From assembly GCA_003254925.1 (NCBI GenBank), contig QANZ01022989.1, positions 169,367 to 233,366 of the forward strand: a DNA stretch of 64,000 nucleotides, given 5' to 3'. The notes beneath the pieces are model-generated. The model saw only the letters and a list, made by a program, of their open reading frames with translations, was not told the origin of the DNA and searched no databases. Made by a program: the position numbers and the translations under genes. The stretch's first letter is position 1; each line of letters starts with the position of its first letter. Source of the DNA: Chamaecrista fasciculata (lineage: Eukaryota > Streptophyta > Magnoliopsida > Fabales > Fabaceae). This document shows positions 53,809 through 64,000 of this stretch, piece by piece.

Positions 53809-55318
53809 TCACTTCAAAAGGCATGAAACTTGAGGAACATTGGATGAAGAACTTGTCCCATGAGCATTGACGCACGTTGCATTAGTCTTCTTTCTAGGAT
53901 CAGACGATGTTATATGAATCTGATCCAACACTATGTTGGTGCATGCTATGGTTTTGTCACAGATCAACTGAACTGCACTATCAACAGCTGAAGTTCCTTG
54001 GAAATTCCTGAAAGTAATGTCACTGACTTTCACTGCTTGATCATTTAGGACATGAGAACCATAGTTCTGTTCAATGAGCACTGGGTTCTGAGCTGCCTCT
54101 AGTATTATGTCCTCATATGTGATCTTTCTGGCATACCCAGATCCTCCCTATTTATCAGCAATGAACAACATCATATAAATATGATTTACAGCTTACTTAT
54201 TACATTATATTGATGCTAGTTTTTGCATTGTTTTTTGAAAGCTTAACTTGAGGACAAGCTTCTGACATGTTCATTTATATTATTTTAACTAATTATGTAT
54301 TATTGTTTTACCTCCCATGTCTTGATTCTTGCTCCGTTTGAAGTTCCTGTGAAGGTACAATTTTTCACATGGATCTCTTCCACTGGAGCATAAATTCCAC
54401 CTCCTCCAAGGCTTCCAATGCTATAACATGTAATTAACAGAGATTCTGGTTTATTTCTTGAAAAATTCAAGGGAATCTTTAAAACTTGTAATGCGAAGCA
54501 AGCAAAAAGGAGATAACCTTATGCCATGACCAGGTCCACAATAAATACCAGTAATGTTAATGAAGGATGATTCTCCCAAAATGGCAATGCAGTCATCACC
54601 TACAGCAAAGAGATCGAGTATGATGGACATATATAATGATCAGGTAGGATTAGGATATGTAGGAAGGAATCAGAGTGTAATGAAGTTTAGTGATTACCTG
54701 TTTCAATGTTGGATTGTTGAATAACAATGTTAGATGAGTGTGAGATGTCAATCCCATCAGTGTTTGGGCTTTCCTTAGGTGCAATAATGTGCAGATTGGA
54801 CATGCTTGTGCCATTACAGGCGAATATTTTTATATGACCTCCTGGGCTGTTTATGAGTCAGGTTCCTAAGTTGCAGATTTAGACAGCTGTGGATATTCAA
54901 AGCCTGCACCATTTCATCAAATGAAGATATCAGTCATGAATTTGGATCCTTAGATTGACAAGAAGCGTTTGTGACCCAAATATGTGTTGGAATTCACCAT
55001 TCAAATAGGTTGTACCTCATTATATATGAATGCATCTATCTCGTGGAAGAAATCAAGAGACAGCCATGTTTAAGCTATTTACAAATTTCAAAGAAAAGAA
55101 AAGTGATACATAAAGTTGGGAGAGTGGATTTTGAAACTCACAATTGGTCTTTGACATTTGGATTTATTAAAGCAGTCCCACCATGGAGCACCTTGGCCAT
55201 CAATAAGGCCTCCTCCTTCTATTGCAAGCCCATCTATGTAGGCGAACCATGAGTTCTTGTCACTACCTTGCCATTTCCAAGCATCAACACTTCTTGGGGC
55301 AGTGATATTTCCTTGAAG
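53809..55318 (-). pseudogene. Polygalacturonase 2, 5'-truncated and frameshifted
   Basis: Exons equivalent to 3-7 of the intact paralogue are present: 55142-55318, 54698-54903, 54518-54599, 54312-54420 and 53809-54147. Exons 1-2, with the signal peptide, are absent because the tandem duplication breakpoint lies in intron 2 (near 55662). Exon 4 is 206 bp instead of 208: a 2-bp loss after the NLT-coding stretch (near 54855) shifts the frame and soon meets a stop. Exon 3 is five codons shorter than in polygalacturonase 3 (WFAYID in place of WIQYAYID and upstream residues). The GH28 signatures NTDGID, GDDCIAI, GHGIS and RIKTW can still be read in separate frames. Between exon 3 and the breakpoint intron 2 has an inserted stretch of about 220-270 bp (55365-55635). 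It cannot make a functional enzyme. Confidence 0.92.
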
Positions 55319-55322
55319 CTGC

Positions 55323-55662
55323 AAGCCCAAAACAGTACATTTTGGTGAGTTCCAAATTTAGGACTTTTTTTCAGCCTAGACCAAAAACAATAAGAATTTA
55401 CACAAATAGGTTAAAATATTTTCAATTCACACAAATAGCCACTTTTACTGTTGAAAAATGAGGAAATGAAAAAACCGTCAATGAGAATGACATTTTGTCC
55501 AACCAAAAATTGTCATTTTAATTATTTTATTTTTTAATTATTTATTTAGTTTAACATTTTTTTTTTTTTATATATTTCATCTTGTCATTCATTTTTTTTA
55601 TATGTTTTTTATTGATTAGTTATAATTTATAATATATGTAGCTCCTTTATAATATGTATATC
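55323..55662. other. Broken polygalacturonase intron 2 with insertion, ending at duplication junction
   Basis: The first ~40 bp and the last ~25 bp ('atgtagctcctttataata') match intron 2 of polygalacturonase 3 (61219-61260 and 61305-61332). The AT-rich middle (about 55365-55635) is absent there. At 55662/55663 the intron sequence is joined directly to PPR 3'-flank DNA, marking the tandem duplication junction. Confidence 0.8.
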
Positions 55663-55776
55663 CTATAGAACATAGGAGACTCACAAGACAGGTAGAGCAT
55701 CAGTTATGAAGTCATATTAGATAATCAGATCAAAGGGAAGATTTAAATAAACTTCTGAAGTAATTCACGAAATGCA

Positions 55777-57411
55777 TTATTTTTCTCGGATTAAAAGTTC
55801 TCAGAATGCACTATCTCCTTGGTTAGTGGATAAGTGGTGGATAAGCATATCTGTGGTGGCTGCATCTACAGAAAAACCTTTCTCTTTCATTATTTTAAGG
55901 TATTTCATTGTCTTAGAAATCTCCTCCTTTGAAAGCAGTCCTTGGACAAATACATTATAAGTACAACTATTAGGCAGGCAGCCAATTACTTCCATATTTG
56001 TCAGTAGATTTTCAGCTTCACCGAGTAGTCCTTCTTTACAGAGACCTTTAATCATTATGGTGTAAGTGTAAACATTCATTTGCAAACCTTTAGCATGCAA
56101 ACTACAAAAGAGTTCCCATGCTTCACTGAGTTTTCCAGCACTGCACATTCCATTAAGCATAATGCAGTAGATCACAATATTAAGATCCAGATTACTCTTT
56201 TCCAATACATCAAACAATGATATTGCCTCAGAAAGAAGTTGCCTTTTGCAAAGTCCATCTAATATTATGGCACATGTTTGGAGATTGGGAACTTGGCCAT
56301 ATTTTTGCATATTGAAGAACAGTTCTTTAGCAGCAAGTGGTCTACCAACTTGGCAAAAGCCACCTATAAGAATAGTCCAAGTGACAACATCTGGACTAAA
56401 TCCTTTACTGACCATTTCATCCAAAAGAGACATAGCCTTATCAATGTTTCTTACTTTACACCATCCATGAATTAATGAACTATAAGTTACAATGATTGGT
56501 AAACAGCCCTTGTAGACCATCAAATTCAAAACTTTCATAGCCTCGCTCATTTTATTTTGCAAACAAAATCCATCAATTAATGAATTATATGTGACAACAT
56601 CAGGCTCCTCCTCCATTTGAATCATGAAACCAATTATGCTTTTAGCACCCATAACCATCCCCACTTTGCAAAAGGCATCTGCTAAAATATTTAATGTTTG
56701 TACATCCAGCATGATTCCTCTTTGCCTCATCTCATTCAGTAGATTACTAGCTTCCTTCCATCCACCAAAGTTACAAAGACCTTGTATTAAGCAAGTATAA
56801 GTAATAAGATTAGGCTGAATGCCTTTGCTAGTCATTTTTTAACACAAATTTAAAGCCTCATACACCAACCCATCCTTGCACAAACTATTGATAATTGTGC
56901 TGTAAATTATAACATTTGGTTTCTGAATTCTTTCCTCTATCTTCCTTAGACACTTAATAGCAGCAGATGTGCTACCAACATTGCACAATCCATTTATTAT
57001 CACTCCATATGTGAGAATGTCAGATTGATACCCCACCTTTTCCATGTGTTGAGCCAATCTTAGTGCTTGAGCCACGTTGCCTTCCACACAAAGTCCATTA
57101 ATGAGGGAGGTAAGAGTCACCACAGTGGGCTCCAAACCAACTTTGAACATAGTCCCTAAAACTGAGAACCCTAAATCTGTCTGCTTTAAATGGCAAAGAC
57201 AATTTATCGCAATATTAAATGTATACACATCAGCCTTTATACCTAAGGAATACATATCTTTAATAAACAAAATCGCCATTGTATAATGCTTCATCTTCAC
57301 AATCACCCCCAACAATAACGTAAAGTCCATTACAGACGGTAAAGGCTTCATCCTAATCATCCTATGAAAAAACCCTAGAGGATCATCGAATTCGAACCGT
57401 ACCTTGGGCAT
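55777..57411 (-). pseudogene. Broken second copy of the RFL-type PPR gene
   Basis: Colinear with the intact PPR at 48.3-50.1 kb (constant offset 7,508, no indels in the shared part), but inactive in several ways. The N-terminal part, including the mitochondrial presequence, is deleted; the frame now opens with MPKVRFEFDDPLGFFHRM from unrelated DNA. A nonsense change turns TCA into TAA at about 56836-56838 (…LNLC stop), splitting the frame into 190 and 344 residues. A second change, CGA to TGA at about 55798-55800, removes the last eight residues. All other PPR repeats remain readable at roughly 98% identity by eye. A short transcript could still be made, but no full-length protein. Confidence 0.92.
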
Positions 57412-57570
57412 GATTCTCTTCTCCTTTGGCTGACCCTAGAGGATCCAACTGCTCGAATCCATGCTTTTGTTTATGCTGAGTAAACCTGCTTATGTGGACT
57501 ACTTGTGCCTAAGCCTATAAGATAATATCTATTAAGTAATAAAAGAGATTTGAGCTTAAAATGAATCTAT

Positions 57571-58230
57571 TAGAGCCGTCAAAGTGAGCCAATCCGGCTC
57601 ACTCGAGCTGGCTCGCCGCGAGCCGCAGCTCACGTGAGCTGGCTCTTGTGAGCAGAGACCCCAAGTGAGCCAGGTTTTGCCAACCCGGCTCACCAAGTTG
57701 GTGAGTAGGGTTGGCTCACCTAACCCACCAACTTTCAATTTTTTTTTTTTCATTTTTTCATTTTTTTAAATTAAAAATGTCAATAAAACAACTCACAAAT
57801 AATAACACCCAACACTACCGCTCGTCTTTTCTCTGGACGGACGGTGGAATGACGACCGTTGAGATTGGGGTTGGCCGGTTGGGTGAAGAAATGAGAAGAA
57901 ATTAGGGTTGGGACTTGGGAAAAGAAAAGAACTCTGAAAGACGAAAGTGAATTTTGAAATCTGCAGTGAAAATGAGAAAGGATGGAAGAGCCTGAAAGAT
58001 ATTTTAGGATTATAATTTTTAATTTTACAAATTTATTTTTTTTTTAAAAGGTGGGTTGGCTCACTAACTCACCAGCTCACTCGAGCTAGCCCACCACGAG
58101 CTGCGAGTTAAGTGAGCCAACCCACTTGAGCTAAAATTTTTGGCGAGCCAGATTTTTTCAACCCGGCTCGCCAATTTTGGTGGGTTAAACGAGCCAGGCC
58201 CGGTGGGCCTGGCTCGTTTTGACGGCTCTA
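57571..58230. mobile_element. 660-bp hAT-type element (right copy)
   Basis: Same element, ends and 8-bp target duplications (GAATCTAT 57563-57570, GAATCTAC 58231-58238) as the left copy at offset 5,888, so it inserted before the duplication. Differences are confined to the first ~140 bp; the rest is identical by eye. Confidence 0.9.
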
Positions 58231-59696
58231 GAATCTACCCACTAGATACCCAAATTAATCAAGTAGCCAAATCAAATACCCAAACACTACTTGACACTAC
58301 CCATTCAACTTAGCCTAATCAAGAGTAATGACGTGGCATTCACAACACCACATATGCTGAGTTGCAAAAATTGACCTCCAATAACAAATTTTGCAAAAAT
58401 TATATATTGACCTCGATATTTTTAGAAAATTACAAATAGGTCTCTAAATACATATTATCTAAGGACTAAAATGAAAACTATAAAAATTATTGGGGTCAAA
58501 ACATAATTTTTGGAAAATATAAGAAAGAAGATAAAATTACAAAACAGTCTCAAAATTTTTTTATAGTTTTCATTTTAGTCCCTAAATAATATGGATTAAA
58601 TTAAAATATTTATCAAATTTTATGGATTAAATCATTAATGGTGTATAGATTATTTAGTGATATGATGATGACTATTGATGAGAGGTGATGTTTATATAGG
58701 AAGCGGCAAGAAGTCTTGATGGCATAATGGACATAGTGTCAGCTAACCACTCCTTAACGGCATTACTAGCATTACTCAAATTACAGGGAAAGCTCGTGGT
58801 TGTGGGTTTACCCGATAAGCCATTTGAGCTACAAATTTTTCCTCATCTTACATTGGGTACAGTGTAGATTATATATATAATACATATACATGAAATTAAT
58901 TAATCAAGCTTCATATATATAATTTGTTTTCTCGATGAATTTATTGGTGGAAAACTAATGAATTACAGGAAGGAAGATGGTGTCAAGCAGTGGCATGGGA
59001 GGAATGAAATAAAAAAATAGTTTGAGGAACAAAATAAAACAAAAAATAGTTTGAGAATCAAAATGTAATAAAGATTAGTTTGAGGACCAAAATAATATCA
59101 TAATTTGAGGACCAAAACAGTATAAAAATAACTTGAGGACCAAAATGAAACTAACCTCATAGTTTGAAGAAAATAATAATTATTTTTTTTTGTATTTAAG
59201 TTTAAAATCATTAAAAAAAAAGTTTGGGCTATCAATCTCAAGCCCATGGGTTTAAGTATATATTTGGTCCATTATAATGAGTATAATTTTAGTTGAGCTT
59301 AGGTAGTTCAAGCCCAACCATGAGCAGTCTGAGAATACGTTGTCAAACGAAGCAGTGATGTGTATGACTCACTCAGTCACACACACCACACAAACATATA
59401 TATATATATATATATCCTAGGGACTTTGTGTGAATATGCATTTAAAGTTTTAAATAATTAAAAGTATAAAATTAAATGCAAAAATTAAAAATAAATAATT
59501 TTGTTATATTTTTATATTAATAATTATCCGGGAGTATTCCAAGAAGACTCTTGGTTTGCTCATCAAGAGTATTATCCGGGAATATTCGTACTCTTGGTTT
59601 GCTCATCAACAAAGTCAGGTACATCAATGTATAGATTAGCAGCTAAGTAGACACCAAACCAAGAATGAAGTGAACTAAACAAGTAAAAATGAAGGG
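58231..59696. other. Polygalacturonase 3'-side spacer (right copy)
   Basis: Base-for-base repeat of 52343-53808, including the 'tttgaggaccaaaat' row and the (TA)n run of the same length. It should contain the 3' untranslated region of polygalacturonase 3. No additional gene. Confidence 0.6.
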
Positions 59697-61833
59697 TCAC
59701 TTCAAAAGGCATGAAACTTGAGGAACATTGGATGAAGAACTTGTCCCATGAGCATTGACGCACGTTGCATTAGTCTTCTTTCTAGGATCAGACGATGTTA
59801 TATGAATCTGATCCAACACTATGTTGGTGCATGCTATGGTTTTGTCACAGATCAACTGAACTGCACTATCAACAGCTGAAGTTCCTTGGAAATTCCTGAA
59901 AGTAATGTCACTGACTTTCACTGCTTGATCATTTAGGACATGAGAACCATAGTTCTGTTCAATGAGCACTGGGTTCTGAGCTGCCTCTAGTATTATGTCC
60001 TCATATGTGATCTTTCTGGCATACCCAGATCCTCCCTATTTATCAGCAATGAACAACATCATATAAATATGATTTACAGCTTACTTATTACATTATATTG
60101 ATGCTAGTTTTTGCATTGTTTTTTGAAAGCTTAACTTGAGGACAAGCTTCTGACATGTTCATTTATATTATTTTAACTAATTATGTATTATTGTTTTACC
60201 TCCCATGTCTTGATTCTTGCTCCGTTTGAAGTTCCTGTGAAGGTACAATTTTTCACATGGATCTCTTCCACTGGAGCATAAATTCCACCTCCTCCAAGGC
60301 TTCCAATGCTATAACATGTAATTAACAGAGATTCTGGTTTATTTCTTGAAAAATTCAAGGGAATCTTTAAAACTTGTAATGCGAAGCAAGCAAAAAGGAG
60401 ATAACCTTATGCCATGACCAGGTCCACAATAAATACCAGTAATGTTAATGAAGGATGATTCTCCCAAAATGGCAATGCAGTCATCACCTACAGCAAAGAG
60501 ATCGAGTATGATGGACATATATAATGATCAGGTAGGATTAGGATATGTAGGAAGGAATCAGAGTGTAATGAAGTTTAGTGATTACCTGTTTCAATGTTGG
60601 ATTGTTGAATAACAATGTTAGATGAGTGTGAGATGTCAATCCCATCAGTGTTTGGGCTATCCTTAGGTGCAATAATGTGCAGATTGGACATGCTTGTGCC
60701 ATTACAGGCGAATATTTTTATATGACCTCCGGGGCTGTTTATTTGAGTCAGGTTCTTAAGTTGCAGATTTAGACAGTTGAAGAAATTCAAAGCCTGCACC
60801 ATTTCATCAGATGAAGAAGATATCAGTCATGAATTTGGATCCTTAGATTGACAAGAAGAGTTTGTGACCCAAATATGTTGTGGAATTCACCATTCAAATA
60901 GGTTTTACCTCATTATATATGAATGCATCTATCTCTTGGTTAGAATGCATAACTATCAGTTATTTATAAATTTCAAAGAAAGGAAAAGTGATACATAAAG
61001 TTGGGAGAGTGGATTTTGAAACTCACAATTGGTCTTTCACATTTGGATTTATTAAAGCAGTCCCACCATGGAGCACCTTGGCCATCAATAAGGCCTCCTC
61101 CTTCGATGGCAAGCCCATCTATGTAGGCGTATTGAATCCATGAGCCCTTGTAGTCACTAGCACTACCTTGCCATTTCCAAGCATCAACACTTCTTGGGGC
61201 AGTGATATTTCCTTGAACCTGCAAGCCCAAAACAGTACATTTTGGTGAGTTCCAAATCTAGAGTTAAAGCCCTCATAGATGGAATTAGGATGTTTTATAT
61301 ATATATGTAGCTCCTTTATAATATTTATATCCCATATTTGGAGGAGTTGGCCAAATAGTAGGTAAAAAGTCTATATATAAAGGATTTACCTGAAAATTAA
61401 TGGTTGATGCCTTGCAAGGACCATTGAAAAGCAAAGGCTGCAACATGAAAGTTTTCCCTTGGGGTATGAGGAAGGTTGGAGTGCTCTGGCTTTTATTACA
61501 AACATCGTTCCATGCTTTGACAAAAGCCTTTTACATGTTCCCAAATGAAGGACAATCAGTAAGTTAATGGCTATAAAACGAGAGAAAATGTATATATAGC
61601 AGATAACATTTTGTTCTCACGTCAAGAATGTGCTGAAAATACATGTAAATGAAAAGTTAGTTAGATAATGAAATTGGAATTTTCATACATACTTGTGTAT
61701 CATCAGTTTGGCCATCTCCTTTAGCACCATAATCAAGTACATTATAAACTGGATTGTCTTGAGCTGTTATTCTGGTACATAAGCATGGAGAAGCAGCAAA
61801 ACATAATAAAATTGTGACAAGGAGGCCTTGCAT
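59697..61833 (-). CDS. Polygalacturonase 3 (GH28, secreted), intact
   Basis: Seven exons in transcription order (61833-61693, 61527-61390, 61218-61027, 60793-60586, 60487-60406, 60308-60200, 60035-59697) join in frame to 402 residues. The exon phases equal those of polygalacturonase 1. A signal peptide ([19 protein letters not shown]) is followed by the GH28 beta-helix with NTDGID, GDDCIAI, GHGIS and RIKTW signatures, so a working secreted pectin hydrolase is expected. Residues differ from polygalacturonase 1 mainly in exon 3 and the C-terminal exon (e.g. [19 protein letters not shown]). The last five exons are duplicated as the broken copy at 53.8-55.3 kb. The tandem breakpoint lies in intron 2 of this gene. 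Confidence 0.94.
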
Positions 61834-61958
61834 ATTCTTTTAAGATTGTATAAACCACACTTCTAGTGCTTAAAAAAACTTGGGTTTAGAAAGCAGACAA
61901 GAATGTTATACTTGCTTGTGATGACTAATTGTGTGTGCCAAGGTAGATGAATTACATC

Positions 61959-61966
61959 TATTTATA
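61959..61966 (-). promoter_or_regulatory. Likely TATA box of polygalacturonase 3
   Basis: On the minus strand TATAAATA lies about 126 bp before the start codon in the block 'attatgtataaatagatg', followed by 'ccttggcacacac' and 'atcacaagcaa', both also found in order downstream of the polygalacturonase 1 TATA box. Confidence 0.65.
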
Positions 61967-63050
61967 CATAATTTAGTAGAAGAAATCAGGCAAAAAAAAA
62001 AGTTTAGTAGAAGAAACACTTATGGTAAAAGAATCTAATATATAATGTCAGTAATGGCGATTTTATCTTCTCTTAATCTGTGCATTTTTTTTCTTTTTGG
62101 AGCAAATATTAGTTTTCATTTAGTTTTGTTATTTCTCCAAATTTTATTTGCAGACATGGCATGATCATTGATTCAAGTCCCCTTTTCAAACCCGGACTTT
62201 TATTTTCTTGGATTTTGTTTCTGATTTTGGCTGAAACAAAATGTACTGTTCATAAAATTGTTTAGATTTTTTGCATAATAAGCCCATCATACTATTTCAA
62301 TATGTTCTAAAATCAATGTTTCAGATAAATATTTACACATACAGATATCTAACTTGAAATCCTAATATATTAACTTTGTTTGATTATATTATTTCAATTT
62401 GAAAAATAATTTAACAATTGATTAAATGCATGTACTTATATTTATTCCTATTTCTCTGTGGTTTTGTAATTTTGTTTATTATCTCTATTTACTTTATTTC
62501 CGGTTTGATACTGAAATATGATTTAATTGATTAATTAGGATATATTATTGAAGGAATAAATTAAAGAGTTTGGAGAGATTGACCCCTTTTTCTCTTTAGT
62601 TTCCTTGGGAATGATTTAAATAATAATGTGTTTCTGAGTATCTTGAAATTTTATTTTAGTCTAGGTGTTCAAAGAGAGTAAAAATAACCTATTCATACTC
62701 AATCTATAATAGTAAATGTCTATTATCATAAATAAAAATAGTACAATTTAATCTTGTGTATTCAAAAAATATAAAATTAAAAAGATAAAATGCAAATATT
62801 TTACATCTATTGAAATAATTTAGAGTAAGTTACATTTTGGTATCTTGAGATATGGATCCGTTCTACTTTGGTACCATGTTCTTTAAAAAATGATATTTTG
62901 GTTTCTTGTTCTATTCATCATTAACACTTTGGTATTCAAAACCTTTTTTTGCATGACCTTTTGACGAAAAAAAATATGTCATGTGTATCATCAAAAATAT
63001 GAAATCTGTTATCTTAAATTTAATTTCACAATTTATCCTAAAAATAAACA
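61967..63050. other. Upstream region of polygalacturonase 3
   Basis: About 61990-62480 is shared, inverted, with the relic at 45795-46280 and with blocks upstream of polygalacturonase 1. At 62826-62945 lies a partial, diverged relative of the GGGTAAATTACACTTTGG MITE with only one arm visible. The rest is AT-rich without genes. Confidence 0.55.
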
Positions 63051-63052
63051 CG

Positions 63053-63320
63053 ATTGAGTATGTAATTGAAGGCAAAAGATTTCATGTACTTTTGAAGCTA
63101 AATGGTGAATTTGAATTGAATTGGTGTAATCAAATTGAGTATGTAATTGAAGACAAATAATTTTATGTACTTTTGAGGCTAAATGGTGAAATTTGAATTG
63201 AACTGGTGTAACTAAATTGATTATGTAATTGAAGGCAAAGGATTTCATATACTTTCGAGGCTAAATGGTGAAATTTTCTAAATGGTAAAATCTGAATTGA
63301 ATTGGTGTAATTAAATTGGT
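63053..63320. repeat. About 82-bp tandem repeat, three copies
   Basis: 'attgagtatgtaattgaag' style starts occur at 63053, 63134 and 63216, with each unit continuing 'cttttgargctaaatggtga' and 'gaattggtgtaa'. A further partial unit follows to about 63320. The units are diverged by several percent. Open frames across it are a by-product of the repeat. Confidence 0.8.
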
Positions 63321-64000
63321 GTACACTCCTAATAAATATCATTCTCATGTAGTTGTTGTTTGTCACAAAATTAAACAACAACAAAATTAAGTGATCTTTG
63401 TGAACAAATATGGTGGGGCAGTAGGCCTTAGAATAGCAAGGTTCATAATGCAAAGTAGTGAAGACATTAATAATCTCAAATGCAAAGTTTGCATCTAAAA
63501 TGTTTGTAAATTATGGTATGATTGAGGGTGTGGTCATTCTAGTTTCTCAAGTGATGAAGACCTTATAATTTATAAGGTAAATTATATATCTTGCTTTTCC
63601 GATCCTACCATTATTTATGCATGCAAAGAAGATGAGAAGAACCAAAACAGGACATCTCGGCAAACTAAATCTCTTTTTCTTTTTTTAATAAGAATATCTC
63701 AGTTTTGGAGACCAGATAAACTAGTTTTTTCTAGAAGGATTTACTCATTAATAATTTAGCTGTAAGAATATACAAAAAATACAATACATTAGCATTAGTT
63801 GATTCTTATAATTAATCTCAAATCCACAACTCATAAGAAAAGAATTTAATTTATTGTTTATATATGCTAGCATTCCTACACACCTAAATGGTGCTTCGAA
63901 AAAAAATAGGAATGATTTAATAAATTTTACTCCCATTATTTTTAATCCAATAAAATAATTGTTAACTTCTCCATTTCTTTGTATAACGTAACGTAGAGCC
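63321..64000. other. AT-rich end of window, no gene seen
   Basis: Only short, low-complexity frames. Nothing recognisable. Confidence 0.5.

Larger units (their letters stand above)
48155..55662. repeat. Left copy of a 7.5-kb tandem duplication (PPR + polygalacturonase)
   Basis: The next copy starts at 55663, where DNA matching 48155 onward ('ctatagaacataggagac') is fused to sequence from polygalacturonase intron 2. The PPR region keeps a constant offset of 7,508 bp between copies. The left copy holds an intact PPR gene, a fold-back element, an hAT element and a 5'-truncated polygalacturonase. Confidence 0.9.
55663..61332. repeat. Right copy of the tandem duplication
   Basis: It matches 48155-55662 in order. 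It is shorter because two deletions removed DNA equivalent to 49870-50176 and about 50223-51538 of the left copy, and because it lacks the intron-2 insertion. It holds the broken PPR copy, the second hAT copy and the 3' five exons of the intact polygalacturonase. Confidence 0.88.

Noticed and set aside
53684..53875. Separate small gene next to the broken polygalacturonase
   Set aside because: It is the out-of-frame 3' end and flank of the polygalacturonase; the duplicate at 59572 is identical because of the duplication.
63033..63453. Open frames across the minisatellite
   Set aside because: They follow the 82-bp repeat and have no start context, codon bias or family resemblance.

Overview
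This is nuclear DNA from a flowering plant, most likely a eudicot. Genes are split by many short introns with GT/AG borders, intergenic DNA is AT-rich, and the gene families are plant-specific: DYW and P-class PPR proteins, a RALF peptide, a GT47 xyloglucan-type glycosyltransferase and GH28 polygalacturonases. I cannot name the species. Two single N positions (11283 and 22675) mark unresolved bases.

Layout. 0.2-2 kb: a P-class PPR gene (-). 2-6.6 kb: a nest of fold-back (Mutator-like) elements, two with recognisable target-site duplications. 8.6-18 kb: an 18-exon plastid acyl-ACP synthetase gene (AAE15/16 type, +), convergent with an intronless DYW-class PPR gene (-, 18.6-20.4 kb). 20.5-24.7 kb: AT-rich spacer with one fold-back element. 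24.8-27.6 kb: selenium-binding protein 1 / methanethiol oxidase (+), with an Au-type SINE in intron 3 and a GC-AG intron 4. 29.05 kb: a RALF-like peptide precursor (+). 32-33.6 kb: a GT47 galactosyltransferase (-). 34.7-36.3 kb: spliceosomal SmG (+). 37.6 kb: a SINE with a 19-bp target duplication. 38.7-41.1 kb: cytosolic phosphoglycerate kinase (+). 43.3-45.7 kb: polygalacturonase 1 (+).

48.1-61.8 kb is the most informative part. A block holding a restorer-like PPR gene and a polygalacturonase gene was duplicated in tandem, with a period of 7,508 bp. The right breakpoint lies inside polygalacturonase intron 2, so the left polygalacturonase copy lacks exons 1-2; it also carries a 2-bp frameshift. 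The right PPR copy has lost its N-terminus and has two nonsense codons. One intact PPR (left) and one intact polygalacturonase (right) remain. Inside the duplication about 2.95 kb shows no difference between copies by eye although both flanks have diverged, which suggests gene conversion (or an assembly artefact). A 660-bp hAT-type element with 8-bp target duplications sits in both copies. Relics of polygalacturonase flanking DNA lie downstream of polygalacturonase 1, so this family has been turning over locally for some time.

Functionally the genes are a normal mix: organellar RNA processing (four PPR loci, one broken), plastid lipid metabolism, glycolysis, splicing, cell-wall synthesis and remodelling, and peptide signalling. 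There is no operon-like organisation. I found no clearly new biological system. The strongest unusual signals are the reciprocally decayed PPR-polygalacturonase duplication, the sharply bounded identical tract within it, and the families of long-inverted-repeat elements.
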